Part shown: piece by piece, positions 35,293 to 46,127 of the stretch | Layout: every line of letters starts with the position of its first letter | How positions within the stretch are numbered: position 1 is the stretch's first letter | DNA from: Semisulcospira habei | Taxonomy: Eukaryota; Mollusca; Gastropoda; Semisulcospiridae | Direction: 5' to 3' | DNA: 64,000 nt | NCBI GenBank assembly: GCA_036245525.1 | Contig: BTPG01000004.1 | Span: 16,986,631 to 17,050,630, forward strand | Made by a program: the position numbers and the translations under genes | The notes under the pieces: model-generated | The model's input: the letters and a program-made list of their open reading frames with translations, nothing else | Told to the model about the DNA's origin: nothing | Database searches by the model: none

Positions 35293-35440
35293 AGATAGAT
35301 AGTGCAGATAACAGACAGATGTGATTACGAGACCCGAATCAAAATGTCCGAGTCGTAAGACAAGGACATTTTGATTCGAGTCAAGTAATTACATCTGTCT
35401 GTTTATCGGCACTATATCAAACAAAACTGTTGCTCAATAC

Positions 35441-36130
35441 AATTTTTATACCCAGTCCAAAACAAAACTATGCCTCGCGTCATTCATTTTGCTGCTGATT
35501 GCGGTGTTCAGACAAAACACATGAATGGCAGACGACTGCATATCGCTGTCGACACAGCGCGTAGATTTCGTCGGACTATAAAGACATCAGTGCACTGTGT
35601 AACCGTGCGTGTTACTGAGTATATTCTACGGCTTGGAACTAGATAACGCATACTTGCGGAAAATGCAAGCAGGATTGTTTATCTAGTTCTTTTGTCAGGT
35701 TGTCGATATCGCCAGCTGACATCTCGTCAATTTCACTTGTCAGTCCAGCGACTTGCACGTTCCTGGCGTCTTTTCTCCGTTCGTGTGTGTGTGTATAGGA
35801 TGTAAATCTCGAGCGTTCATACACGCTAAGACGTATTTCATTACTAATACACATAAGGAGCTTGTTAATGTTGCAGTGTGAGCATAATTCGCGTTTCCGT
35901 CTTGAAAATGCAAGTATCATCAAGATCGAGTCTTCTTGGCGCGCAAGGGATTTTGGGAATATCAAGCAAATTCATGAATATTAATTTGCTTGTTATACAA
36001 TATATCAATACACGTGTCAAAGAAGGGAAAACTTTATGGAGTGGGTACATAGTTCAATAGTGAGGTTACGTCAATGCGGAACACCTTCCAACAACGAACG
36101 AGAGCGACCAGACACATGAAACACAGGCCA
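35441..36130. other. Non-coding
   Basis: No element is recognised until the core A at 36131. TTAATTTGC-rich near 35975. The outer sequence from about 36060 resembles the A2 frame but without a clear TTAA. Confidence 0.45.
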
Positions 36131-36198
36131 AGCAAGAGACAAATCCTCATCAACCCCTGCGGCTGCGAAGGCTGATGAGGATTTATGTCTCTTGCAGC
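36131..36198. repeat. Core A hairpin with paired arm changes
   Basis: CAAGAGACAAATCCTCATCA pairs with TGATGAGGATTTATGTCTCT. CATCA/TGATG replaces CATGA/TCATG in both arms. A2-like right flank: CGTCTTGCCCTGGCATTCAA then GGGGTTAG. Confidence 0.85.
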
Positions 36199-36496
36199 TC
36201 GGTAGCGTTCGTCTTGCCCTGGCATTCAAGGGGTTAGTACACCCCGCACGACAGAGAACTGTTGCAAGTAACTCTGCCGAATAACCGTTTCTCACACAAC
36301 TAGCAGGTATTACGACTGAGCACTTTTAGGAGATTTTGTGGTGTATAAAAAAGAGATTATCTGATATTTGACGCCCCATCTTCTCACATACCCTTCAAAT
36401 CAGAAAAGAAAAGTGTTTGCACGCATAATAAAAATGGTACAACCCCGACCGCCAGATGACCCTCTGAGCTTGGGAATCATTGCTATAAATTTCGTC

Positions 36497-36565
36497 GGCA
36501 AGAGGCGTACATCCTCATGAGCCCCCGCGACTGCGGGGGCTCATGAGGATCTACACCTCTTGCAG
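36497..36565. repeat. Core A hairpin, no outer frame
   Basis: GGCAAGAGGCGTACATCCTC pairs with GAGGATCTACACCTCTTGC. The stem GAGCCCCCGC/GCGGGGGCTC is perfect around GACT. Confidence 0.9.
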
Positions 36566-37316
36566 ATGGGTCTCGCTTTTTGTGTGGATTATCTAGGTCT
36601 ACGCCTTAAATTTACGCCCAACCATCTCACCGTCGTTCGCACGTCCTTTGATGTCGCCTGGAGGTATGCACGGCAACTGGTTCCTCTGTCTGGGGAGCCT
36701 GACCTCTGTATTACGTTTGCTCTTTTCCGTGCTCCCTCTATTCTTCTCGAGGAAAATCCATCTCTCGCTTCCCCACCCCTTAGTTTTCCGCCTCTTTTAA
36801 GCGCCGAGCCATCCATGCAAACCAATTCTGCACTAACCTGCAACACTTGCATCTGTTTTATTCAAGCATTTAGCGTCCTTCCACTCGTGGCAAAAAGGCG
36901 ATCTTGTCTCGGCTTTGAAAACACGACCATTTCATCTTTTCTTGTCGGAAAAGACGTTCTTTTCTGCGCGGTTTCTAAGCTGGCACCAAAGACCAACCGA
37001 AGCGCAATTAGCCTCGGTGACTTGCATCAAAATTTCACGTGAGCGTGCCCGTTCAAGCTTTAAAGGTAAACAAACGTAAACAAACGAGATGGGACGTGCA
37101 GCATATTGGCAATTTCTCTCAAGGGTGGGCCCCATGCTGAGATCTCGCGAGAGCGGCGTGAAAAATGGACAGTGTTTTCCTCTGTGCCTTTTCACAGATG
37201 TTATGCTTGTAGTTCTGCAAAAAAAAAAAAAAAAAAAAAAAAAAAAGCGACAGTCGCGGAGTTACCCGGATGATGGCCTCACTTTGGGGGTGCGTCTAAA
37301 CGGGACAAATCTCGCC
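36566..37316. other. Unrecognised 160-codon frame; poly-A run
   Basis: An open frame at 36560-37042 starts in the hairpin arm and shows no recognisable motif, so I do not call it a gene. Poly-A of about 27 at 37219-37245. Confidence 0.4.
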
Positions 37317-37387
37317 CAGCAAGAGACATAGATTCTCATGAGCCCCTGCGACAGCAGGACCTCATGAGAATCTGTGTCTCTTGCAGA
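37317..37387. repeat. Core A hairpin with paired arm changes
   Basis: GCAAGAGACATAGATTCTCA pairs with TGAGAATCTGTGTCTCTTGC. AGACA/TGTCT and TTCTC/GAGAA are changed in both arms. Confidence 0.9.
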
Positions 37388-38016
37388 CTGAAGGGAATTT
37401 GCGTGAAATGAAACCTTGTATAATTATTTTGCTTTTTATAACAAGCAGCAGGACAGAGGTCATAACTGAAGTTGTCGGTCCTTAAATACTGTGCAGATTT
37501 GTATGAAAACACTAAAGAACGTCGTAAATTTTGTCTGCACATTTTCAAGGAGATACGTTTATGGTCCCATGCCGTGAGCAACGTTTTGCGAAATGCTATA
37601 CGTTTAAATCAGCCGTTTGTTACGCCTTAACAAATTGCTAATTGGTTTCTAAAAAATACTCCTAGCTCGCTGATAGTCGTTGGACATCGACAGATAGATA
37701 AGCAACGCTTACAACTCATAGAAGTTTCTGGCCGCCAGACAGAAAAGAGAAGCACATTTCGAAAGGAATGCGAACACTGATTAAAAGGCTACTTCTAAAA
37801 CCTGAGACTGAATGATGTTTGACGAATAATGTTTATGCAGCGCGTAAAGCTACGCCCCCACCCCCCACCCCCCCCACCCCCCCATCCCCCCACCCTCTCT
37901 TCTCCCCCGTAACCCTTTCACATCTATCTATTACCTTTCGTTTTACCAGCAAAAAGGCATTGTCAGTAGCATCGAGTTACACCATTTCGTACGCAGGTTA
38001 ACCTGAATGTATGTCG
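37388..38016. other. Non-coding; C-rich tract
   Basis: A CCCACC-type tract at 37855-37910. No gene is recognised. Confidence 0.5.
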
Positions 38017-38085
38017 TTAACCCTTTCTGCATGCAACCACCGGTGCTGTTTACAGCACCGGTGGCTGCATGCGCAAGGGGGTTAA
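38017..38085. mobile_element. TTAA palindrome of a separate family
   Basis: TTAACCCTTTCTGCATGCA, ACCACCGGTGCTG and CAGCACCGGTGGCTGCATGC, then AAGGGGGTTAA. Perfect arms, 69 bp. Half of another copy is at 46883. Confidence 0.93.
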
Positions 38086-38306
38086 TTTCTAAACACAAAA
38101 CACATTAAAAATGTGAAGCGAGTTGTTAACCCTTTCAGTTTTAGAGCAAGTTTGAGGCCCTAGAAATCACACACGTTTTGCATATTTGATATCAGGCAAA
38201 ATAACGCTTGTATCGGCTTTTTTTTTTTCTTTTCTTTTCAAATCATTACCAAACACAGATGCACTAGATGACCGTTTGCACCCATTTGGACTTTTTAAAA
38301 AGTATG

Positions 38307-38393
<87 letters not shown>

Positions 38394-38780
38394 ACAGGGG
38401 AAGAGGGCTAGAGTGACACTCTCACATTAACAAAACCCGTCCAAAAAGAAAGACTGAAAAGTCTGATACATTGCACACCTGCGTTACGATCGCCTCCCCT
38501 GCTCACAATACAAAGTTGTCTCCCCTCTCATAACGCGAGAAAACACGATACAACGAAGAGAAAACGATGGGAGACTATCCTTTCTATCACCTCCTTTTCA
38601 GCGCCCGTCCGTGTTAATTAAACAGTGTAAACCTGACCTTAACCATATGTACACAAACTCTAAACTGCTTTTTGAATTTCTTTATGTATCATGCACAAGC
38701 ACTCGCTACGCTCACTCAAAAGAGAAGCCATCGAAACGGCGCATTGAAATCTATTCAGGCCTCAACTAAACCCTTCCTCT
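38086..38780. other. Non-coding with (CA)n
   Basis: A single TTAACCCTTTCAGTTTTAGA end at 38129. (CA)n at 38309-38397. No gene is recognised. Confidence 0.55.
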
Positions 38781-38847
38781 ACAAGAGGCATAGATTCTCA
38801 TGTGCCCCTGCGTCCGCAAGGGCTCATGAGAATCTATGTCTCTTGCT
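38781..38847. repeat. Core A hairpin
   Basis: ACAAGAGGCATAGATTCTCA pairs with TGAGAATCTATGTCTCTTG. The central stem is degraded (GCCCCTGCGTCCGCAAGGGC). Confidence 0.85.
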
Positions 38848-39169
38848 CAGAAACCAGCGTCATCTGCATCCTGAAATTGTAAGTCTCCAAAGTTAAGTCC
38901 ACCAGCGCATTGGGAAATTGTCCTCCGGCCCTGAGGCGCAAAGAAGACGCAGCCGGTGTTTGCTCGCCGAAGTTCCCCCCTCTCAAAGTGCTTCCCCCTG
39001 TGGGTGTTTGCCGAGTAGTTTGTACCCGAAACAAAATGTCGTCCCCAGGGGGGCCACTAGTACAACGCGGATAAAGTGGAATGTGGACCACAGTAGAGAG
39101 AGTAGTGTGGCTCTAGACACACGACCTTGTCAACGCTGAACACTAAAACCGTTACCAATGCTGACAATC
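38848..39169. other. Non-coding
   Basis: No element or gene is recognised. Confidence 0.4.
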
Positions 39170-39376
39170 TTAACCAATTAAATAATGAGGCTGATTTTGT
39201 AAAATTAGTGTCCTAAGAAGGCTATATTACAGATTAGGAGATAGATCAACTATTTTAGTTCAGGGGTGGTGCCAGAATAGTTTGGCGCCTTATGCGCCAA
39301 GCTATTCTGGTAGCACCCTTGAACTGTCAGTCAAATTTATTTCAAGCAATGGGTTTATCAGAATGATAAGGGTTAA
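39170..39376. mobile_element. Core B MITE, opposite orientation
   Basis: TTAACCAATTAAATAATGAG to AGAATGATAAGGGTTAA. The core is TTTAGTTCAGGGGTGGTGCC around GGCGCCTTATGCGCC and its complement. Confidence 0.85.
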
Positions 39377-39414
39377 ATTGACCAACTGCTGCAGAGGGAA
39401 ACTGAATGTGATTT

Positions 39415-39660
39415 GTTTGTTTCTTCTTTCCTTTCTTTCTTCCGTCCCTCCATCGTCGTTCGTCGTTCATTTGTTCTTTATTTCATGTGTTCGTTCCTTC
39501 GTTCGTTTGTTTCTTCGTTCTTTCGTTCATTCGTTCGATCCTTCGTTCGTTCGTTCCTTCGTTCGTTCTTTCTTTCGTTCGTTCTTTCGTTCTTTCTTTC
39601 GCTTTTTGATCGTTCGTTCGTTGGTCTGCTCGTTTCTCAGTTCTTTTGTTCATTTAGTTA
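39415..39660. repeat. (TTCG)n/(TTCT)n low-complexity tract
   Basis: Degenerate tetranucleotide repeat. The Ser/Phe/Arg-rich reading frames here are artefacts. Confidence 0.85.
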
Positions 39661-39929
39661 TTGCCTGACGAAGGCCTGGCTAGAATGTAGTAGTACCGTG
39701 GCCAAAATGCCGCTAACCTGACAGTAGGTACTTGTGTTTTCCAGAAAAAAAAATACTTGCATCACATATTCACACTTTACAATCAAATCCACGTGTATAA
39801 TGTGTACTATGAATCACTATGAAATATTAAAATCAAATGGAATATTAAAATCAATAACAGGACCATAACCTGTAGGAGAAAAATCCATAAATCACACAGC
39901 AACACACAATAGAATGGTCACTCAGCATG
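39661..39929. other. Non-coding
   Basis: AAATATTAAAATCAA is duplicated near 39822 and 39842. Nothing else is recognised. Confidence 0.4.
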
Positions 39930-40123
39930 TTAACCTCTTAAATCCTAAGAAAAAAATTGAACACCACCACAATTCAAGAGGCATTTGCGGGGACTCAAGA
40001 GGATCTATGCCTTTTGCAGAAACCACCCTGCTTCCATATTCCTTGGACAGCTAAGGTTCTCTGACGTTGAATTGAAAATAAATTCAAAAGCACAATCTGC
40101 GTCCAATGGTAGCTAAGGGTTTA
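39930..40123. mobile_element. A1-frame MITE, core A mostly deleted
   Basis: TTAACCTCTTAAATCCTAAG to GGTAGCTAAGGGTTTAA. Core A is reduced to TTCAAGAGGCATTTGCGGGG and AGAGGATCTATGCCTTTTGC. It shares the flank CTTCCATATTCCTTGGACAG with 5002 and 53356. Confidence 0.75.
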
Positions 40124-40318
40124 ACCTTTTCGTCTGCGGAAGGACAGGAGAGATTGGAAAGAAGGGTGCTAGCTTCCGACACCTCGTTGTCATGCTGCAT
40201 TTCCGCGACGTATGTGACCCATCTATACGTCAGTGTAGCGTAGTACACAGTCACTTTTTAAATCACACACTATTACTCCATAACCTCGTCAGTCTAAGAA
40301 AAATGGATGTAAATGGGC

Positions 40319-40389
40319 TCAGCAAGATCCGTAGATCCTCATGAGCCCCCGCGAATTGCGGGGGTCATAAAGATCTACGAATCTTGCAG
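40319..40389. repeat. Core A hairpin, divergent arms
   Basis: GCAAGATCCGTAGATCCTCA is matched by AAGATCTACGAATCTTGC. Both ends read CAAGAT/ATCTTG in place of CAAGAG/CTCTTG. Confidence 0.85.
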
Positions 40390-40755
40390 TGTTGGGTAGG
40401 GCCTGCTTCCAAAACGATTCCATTCTTGATTTCATTCACAAATGCTCTACAGTCCGTGGGCTAAATGTTGCCCCCTTCATTCTCTATCTTCTTTCCGAAT
40501 CGTAACAAGCTTGCGTTTAGTATCAGACACTTCAGCCAAAATCACAAAGAGGGATACCCCACCAAAACCTCTTCACAAAATAGCCTCGTTTGATTAAATA
40601 TTGGTCATCAACACCCAGAAAGCTTTTCGCTCCCTTTATTTCCCTTTTTTTTTTTTTTTGCGGGTTTTTTTTTTTTTTTTTTTTTCCCCGGTGCTGTACA
40701 CACGTTACACGCCAGATGATCTCCCCTTTCCGAGATATTCAAAAACATTTCTTAA
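40390..40755. other. Non-coding; T runs
   Basis: T runs at 40647-40660 and 40667-40685. Nothing is recognised. Confidence 0.45.
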
Positions 40756-40947
40756 TTAACTCATTCTACCCCAGACACACCACAGCAAGATAAGGATCGA
40801 CCATGATAGTTCAAAGGTGATGCCAGAATAGCTTGGCGCCCATCACCCTTGAACTATCATGCTCGATCTGTGTTCTGCACTGCACTGCAGTCTTTAGAGG
40901 ACAACGGCAAAATTTTGTGATTTCGGTGTTGGGGTAGAATGGGTTAA
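40756..40947. mobile_element. Core B MITE with shortened centre
   Basis: TTAACTCATTCTACCCCAGA to TGGGGTAGAATGGGTTAA. The core GACCATGATAGTTCAAAGGT is followed by GCTTGGCGCC, then directly by the outer right arm. The inner right arm is missing. Confidence 0.88.
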
Positions 40948-41098
40948 TGAAAAATTAAGGGTTATCCCGGCTAAATACCACAGGCATAGATTGACGTGAC
41001 TCTTTGCAAAAGGATGTACACTGTTGCGTGTATTAATTTTTTATTATTATTATTACGGCAGACGGCTCACGATTCAAACTTCAATCCCTGCTGGACCT

Positions 41099-41308
41099 TT
41101 AACCCGTTCATTGCCAGCTGACGCAGACTGTGTTTTTGCAATCTTCGTTCATTCAATTTTAAACATAGATGTCTCAGGACCATGGCTTCAATTCAGAGTG
41201 GTGTCAGCAAGAGGTATAGATCTTCATGAGCCCCCGCAGTTGCGGGGGCTCATGAGGATCTATACCTCTTGCAGTTGAGTGGTGTTTCCTCGGCCCTGAT
41301 CGGGTGCC
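41099..41308. mobile_element. A1-frame MITE with core A, right end lost
   Basis: TTAACCCGTTCATTGCCAGC at the left. Core A (41209-41272) has paired changes GGTATAG/CTATACC. It ends CCTCGGCCCTGATCGGGTG without TTAA. Confidence 0.88.
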
Positions 41309-41325
41309 AGTGGACACATATTATT

Positions 41326-41597
41326 GGTTTGTTTGTTTGTTTGTTTGTGTGTTTGTTTGTTTGATTGTTTGTTTGATTGTTTGTTTATTAATCATTAATT
41401 TTCATTTTATTTTAATTTTTCATCAGTGTAGTAAAGTCAACGTTAAAAGACCCTCAGCCATGGATGCAAAGTGGTTCCAGCAAGAAGCTTAGATCCTCAT
41501 GAGCCCCCGCAACTGCTTGTGCTCATGAGGACATATATAATATACCTTTTGCAGTTTGGATCGGGGTCATTTTTTTTCTCGGCAGTGAATGAGTTAA
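41326..41597. mobile_element. (GTTT)n then A-frame MITE right part
   Basis: (GTTT)n at 41326-41388. Core A at about 41478-41555 with damage in the right arm (ACATATATAATATACC), then TCGGCAGTGAATGAGTTAA. Confidence 0.7.
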
Positions 41598-41989
41598 CAC
41601 ACACGTAAATGCAAGACAAAGTGTAACTTCAAACTTGAATCCCTGAAAGACAATATGAGGCAAATAAATTGTATACGCCCCCACAGGGGAAATTATTTAA
41701 CACAAATGTAACACATATATAAAAGCAGGGACGAGTCTTTGCCCCTTCAAAAGTGAACACAATCCAACTGCAAGAGGTGAGACCAACTTTCATCCTTGTT
41801 CCTTGGACGTTTGTGGTTTTAGGTCGGTGAGTAGAAAATATTTCAGAAAAGTTAATTTAACCCCAAAGAAGGGGTTACTTTTCACTGGAAGCCTTTTTGA
41901 TCTGACTAAGAAATACTTGAATTTGAATCCACATGTAAAGTGATGAGTGATGGTTTTCAATTTAAACTTGAGCCCCTGATAGTTGACCA
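41598..41989. other. Non-coding
   Basis: CTTGTTCCTTGGACGTTTGT at about 41799 is an A1 flank fragment. Nothing else is recognised. Confidence 0.45.
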
Positions 41990-42058
41990 AGGGGCATAGA
42001 TCCACAAGCGCCCCCACAGTCTTGGGGGGGGGCTCATGTGGATCTATGCGCCTTGCAG
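41990..42058. repeat. Core A hairpin, divergent
   Basis: GGGGCATAGATCCACAAGCG is matched by GCTCATGTGGATCTATGCGC, with a G run of 9 at the centre. Confidence 0.75.
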
Positions 42059-42505
42059 ATGTGTGGGTTTCGGCTGAGGAAGCGTTAGGTCCCATCTGCT
42101 GAAGATTACACACAGTATCTGGGAGGAAGCCACAAAAGATGGTGTTTACACACGCAACTGTTTTTCCTTCATATCCCGAAGCACAAAAAGTGACAAATAC
42201 CCCTCCGTCCCCCACGCCTACCCGACCCCACTCCACCCCCACCCTCCTATGTAGGAGTTTAACCCTTTAATCCAATCTGCCCTGATGCTAATCTCCATCG
42301 CACACCCACAGGGTCTGCCGAACGTTGAATCACGTAACCAACTTACAACATATCTCCCACTCAACGATTGGTCAGAGTGCTAGAGGGGTTTTCTGTACTG
42401 TTGCTTAAACAGCAAAGAAAATAAGTAACAGCCTTAAGGTATTATAAGATAAAGAATGACAAACGCAAAGAATGTTTCGCCTCTTTATTAAAGAAAATAT
42501 ATTTT
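42059..42505. other. Non-coding
   Basis: C-rich 42201-42245. Nothing is recognised. Confidence 0.45.
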
Positions 42506-42721
42506 TTAACTCATTCAGCCCGAAGGCCGTATTTTTAAATAATTTTGGAGGCGTCATCTAATGACTATGCATCATTTGCAGGAGATGGATTGACCATGAT
42601 AATTCAAGGGCAGTGCCAGATTAGCTTCGCGCCAATAGGCATCGATCTTATCTGGCACTACCCTTGAACTATCATGGTCGACCCATCTCCTGCTGTAGTG
42701 CGGCAGGACTGAATGGGTTAA
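42506..42721. mobile_element. Core C MITE with TTAA ends
   Basis: TTAACTCATTCAGCCCGAAG to GGCAGGACTGAATGGGTTAA. The core is ATAATTCAAGGGCAGTGCCA and complement. The centre is partly scrambled (GCATCGATC). Confidence 0.92.
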
Positions 42722-43194
42722 ACCTACATCAGACTAACAATTTCGCATGTAACAAAAGTCGTATATTACAGCATTTTAACACATTTGGGATATAACATAC
42801 AAACAACTGTGGACCCCCCTTGCGTTTTGTTATGCCCGAAATTTACCGTAAGTCCATAGTTAACACAACTAGTCAAAATAAACTGATTCACAAATAATGT
42901 TTCGGGAAGAAACTTCGATTTGACTTCATCATGCACTTCCGCCAATTTCCCAAGATAACATTTTGCGTCTTATGGGTGTACATATGGGATGTTCGCCAAG
43001 GTCTGGGCTACCGTGACGCCCCCAACCCCTTCCGCGCCCCCCCCCCCCCCCCCGCCACCCCCCCTTCCGCCCCTCCCCCCTAGCGCTCCCCAGCCCCACC
43101 CCACCCCCACTCTTCCCCCCCCCCCCACCCTCAACGACTGCCCTTTATCCAATCATCCAATGTATTCTAGTTTCATTTATCCATGACGCGCTAA
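42722..43194. other. Non-coding; C-rich tract
   Basis: A C-rich tract at 43019-43131 gives proline-rich frames that are not genes. Confidence 0.55.
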
Positions 43195-43357
43195 AACATG
43201 ATATGTGTTGACCGCGATATTTCAAGGGTGGTGTCAAAATAGCTTGGCGCCGCTGGGCGGCGCCAAGCTATTCTGGCACCACCCTTGGGTTATCATGGTC
43301 GATCTGCCTCCTGAACGTAATGTAGTCTTCAGCCGAGAAACGAAATTTGGGGGTTAA
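43195..43357. mobile_element. Core B MITE, left frame missing
   Basis: GACCGCGATATTTCAAGGGT and its complement around GGCGCCGCTGGGCGGCGCC, ending AATTTGGGGGTTAA. Confidence 0.83.
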
Positions 43358-43841
43358 AGGCCTAATTAACGCTCCATGTAGCCAGCTTGACCAAACAAAC
43401 AACAACAACAAAAAAAGTGGAGAAATTAAAATTCAGTTCAGTTCATTTCGGTCGAGATGGGATCTCTGCCCTCGAAAAGGCCCATACGCACTCCACCATA
43501 CCCATCAGAAGTCTTCCCAGAAATTAAAACTTCCCACTGCACGTTTCTGCAAGATCTCAAGCGTTTACTCGTCAGTTTTTATTGCCGAAAATCAGAAAGA
43601 AAAAAAAATTATGAACACACAACAAATAGTGAAGACAGTATTCTAGTTCGTTACAGCAACACCTAATTTGGCGTACAGCCTCAAATGCTCGCATTAAAAC
43701 GCACTGAAAATCAAAAAGGGTTAACGCCATAAATCATATCATGAACTTAACGCTACGCCTGAGAGGGTTTTCACTGAGTTGGGAGTAACGCAAAGCTCCG
43801 ATATACCCGGAGGCTATACCCGCTCCCACTGCCAACCATCC
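43358..43841. other. Non-coding
   Basis: No element or gene is recognised. Confidence 0.4.
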
Positions 43842-43914
43842 ATCTGCAAGAGGCATAGATCCTCATGAGCCCCCGCAACTGCGGGGGCTCATGAGGATTT
43901 ATGCCTCTTGCAGA
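43842..43914. repeat. Core A hairpin, near consensus, no outer frame
   Basis: CTGCAAGAGGCATAGATCCT and TCATGAGCCCCCGC pair with GCGGGGGCTCATGA and GGATTTATGCCTCTTGCAG around AACT. One mismatch in 33 pairs. Confidence 0.95.
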
Positions 43915-44455
43915 ACATAATATGTTATATATATTATAAGTTAATATATTATAAGTATCCATCAATAACGGCTGCTATCCATCTGCTAACGGAGGAGGTC
44001 CCTGGGGGTTCAGTAAAAGGCTGAAGACGGCTGTTGGTTGTGCAAGGATAACATTTATTGCGACGAAGCAAAGTCTGTCGCAGCTCTTATTGTCCGGGTA
44101 GAACCCTCGCTGAAACCAATCTCCCGCGGCCATGCGCGTGTGCCCGCCCCACAAATTTAGCGGTAAACAAACGCCCTTATGTCAGTTGTAACTCGGTGCC
44201 GCTCGCAGCCTGAAACCCCCTGAAGCCTTCTCCGACAGAGAACACCAGATGCTAATTTGCGGCTGACAGACGCAAGACAAGTAGATCGTTATTCATTTTG
44301 TTTGCGTACTTTGACAAAAGAGCTGTATACTAGAAAAGTAAAGTGATAGTAAAACAGTATTGTTCAGTTCTGAAGATTTTTGTAGCTGGTAATTTTTTTC
44401 TTTCAATGTGATTAGCAGTGATATGCGAATAGGAGTGGTCAAAGAGTGATGGCAA
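43915..44455. other. Non-coding
   Basis: A short ATATTATAAGT duplication follows the hairpin (43930-43957). Nothing else is recognised. Confidence 0.4.
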
Positions 44456-44526
44456 TGCAAGAGCCATGGATCCTCATGAGCCCCCGCATTCTGCAGGGGA
44501 TCATGAGGATCTATGCCTCTTGTAGA
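44456..44526. repeat. Core A hairpin, no outer frame
   Basis: TGCAAGAGCCATGGATCCTC pairs with GAGGATCTATGCCTCTTG. Centre GCATTCTGC. Confidence 0.85.
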
Positions 44527-45159
44527 CAGGACGGTTTTTTGTCCCGAAGACCAGCCTCCTTCCACCTACGGTACGGCGAAACGCCAAACACGATTGAGCT
44601 ACAGTTTTCAATTAAGAGATGAAAAAAAATGAAAAAAAAATAAATAAACGCAAACACATAACGCGTCTCTCGGAAAAACGTCCCCAATTTTCAGGAACAA
44701 CTGGAGCCGATCCCGATCATCCAGAGACAGAATTTCCCACAAGCCCCCAGCGGCTGTATGAGCTCATGTGACACTATGTTTTGTGCAGATGGAGGAAGGG
44801 GAAAAAAAACACACAAAAAAACACAAGTAAAGGCAGAGTAGTGTGGAGTGGCGCTGAGAGGTTACTTTCCATGTTTGTGGGGGCAAAGGGTTTGTCGTCT
44901 GCTTGGAAAATGTTTAATAACGAAGAAAATGGAGAGAGAAAGGAAGAAGCAAACTAAAACGAAAGCATATATAAACCTGTGGGCGATTTAGGAGTAGTCG
45001 CGAGTATGTGTGTTTACTGGAGAGGTCAGTCAACAAACTTGAAGACATTATAACTTCAAAACAATTTGGACTGCGTGCACTGCAGGATTAACTTGACGCG
45101 GTTATGCTAATTGCAAATACAATGACGAGTGAATGGTAGCCCATGAAACATCGTGTGCC
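44527..45159. other. Non-coding; core A remnant
   Basis: A decayed core A at about 44735-44789 (CCACAAGCCCCCAGCG, GAGCTCATGTGACACTATG). No gene is recognised. Confidence 0.5.
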
Positions 45160-45265
45160 ACCAGATATGGACCAGCCATGATAGTTCATGATGGTGACAG
45201 AAATAGCTTGGCGCCTATCGGAACAATCATGATCGAGCAGTCTCCTGAATGAACTGTTTGTAGTT
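45160..45265. mobile_element. Core B remnant
   Basis: GACCAGCCATGATAGTTCAT, AATAGCTTGGCGCC and ACAATCATGATCGA, with the inner right arm deleted. Confidence 0.65.
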
Positions 45266-45319
45266 TTCAGAGGTCGGATTCAATAGAATATTTTCGAAAA
45301 ACATATGTTTGTCCAGGTT

Positions 45320-45411
45320 TTAACTCTTTGGCTGTCGGTAGCGATTTTTGTCGCAAAGATTCCTGTAGGAATCATCGCGACAAAAACCGCTATCGACACC
45401 CAAAGGATTAA
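45320..45411. mobile_element. Family P palindrome with TTAA ends
   Basis: TTAACTCTTTGGCTGTCGGT to CACCCAAAGGATTAA. The arms GTAGCGATTTTTGTCGC/GCGACAAAAACCGCTA surround GATTCCTGTAGGAATC. Confidence 0.92.
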
Positions 45412-45529
45412 TGTTTGCGTCAAAACACGTTCAATTTGACTTCACTTTTGAACAACGTAATTATGTATTCACAAGCCTCTAAGATGGCACACACTAGACA
45501 CATTTATGAACACTTAAAACAGCATTCGG

Positions 45530-45690
45530 ATGCGCAAATCTGGGGGATTCGGATGTGCAAATCTTCGGGATCGGGATGCGAAAATCTTGTTAGCTGGGGT
45601 GCGCAAATATTCTTAATTGGGAAGCGCAAATTTTCTTAATTAGGAGGCTCAAATTTTCGGGATTGGGATGCGCCAATCTTTGGGATAGTA
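45530..45690. repeat. Degenerate array of about 25-bp units
   Basis: GCGCAAATCT, GGGATTCGGATGTGCAAATC, GGGATCGGGATGCGAAAATC and similar words recur about six times with drift. Confidence 0.7.
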
Positions 45691-45894
45691 ATCCTACAAT
45701 TGTCACGGCCTTTCCAGCATCGTAATGACGGTATTTATGTTTCGCTGAACAGTGTAGACATCGGAATGGAAAGCAATCAGCTTGTGGCAAAGCTGTGGTA
45801 TTCAATTGTGGAGCAGAATTAAACTGGTAGGCGGCATTATTAACCATTATCATTCGGAATACACCAGTGTGGGAAATAATTTTGACTAAAATAG

Positions 45895-46105
45895 TTTATA
45901 CTTCGCTGACAGCGTTCATGAATTTGGCGTCAGAAAGTACTACATGCTGACTGACATTCGCGTTAAGAACACAGATGTTAACAAGTCAACAAACAAAAAA
46001 TAGTGATAACGAGCACAGGACTATCAAAAGACATAAATCCTCATGAGGATGTATGTCTCTTGCAGATGTTCAACGTTCGCCTTGCCCCGTCAGTTAAAGG
46101 GTTAA
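45895..46105. mobile_element. A2-frame MITE with abridged core A
   Basis: The left end is weak (TTTATACTTCGCTGACAGCG). The core reads AAAGACATAAATCCTCATGA directly into GGATGTATGTCTCTTGC. It ends CCCGTCAGTTAAAGGGTTAA. Confidence 0.78.
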
Positions 46106-46127
46106 GCTGCGGTACGTCGCCAATGTG

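Larger units (their letters stand above)
31137..35298 (+). mobile_element. RTE-like LINE, near full length, with 16-bp TSD
   Basis: ATAGTGCAGATAACAG flanks it at 31121-31136 and 35299-35314. It has a long 5' region, endonuclease plus RT, and a GATA-rich 3' tail (ATAGATAGATAGAGATAGAT). The 4.16 kb includes a 771-bp insertion (31475-32245) in the 5' region. A 3' fragment of the same family lies inverted at 52839-53022. Confidence 0.92.
31100..35437. mobile_element. Mariner-like palindrome split by a LINE
   Basis: TTGAGCAACATTTTGCTTGA then ATAGTGCAGATAACAG at the left is complementary to the right end CTGTTTATCGGCACTAT, CAAAACTGTTGCTCAA. TA flanks both ends (31098-31099, 35438-35439). Inside the right part, GAATCAAAATGTCC/GGACATTTTGATTC forms the centre. 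Removing the LINE leaves about 175 bp. The TA duplication suggests Tc1/mariner. Confidence 0.75.

Noticed and set aside
36560..37042. 160-codon open frame as a host gene
   Set aside because: It begins in a core A hairpin arm and has no recognisable motif or second exon signal. Composition looks random.
39282..39721. Ser/Phe/Arg-rich frames as a membrane protein
   Set aside because: They are translations of a (TTCG)n-type tetranucleotide tract.
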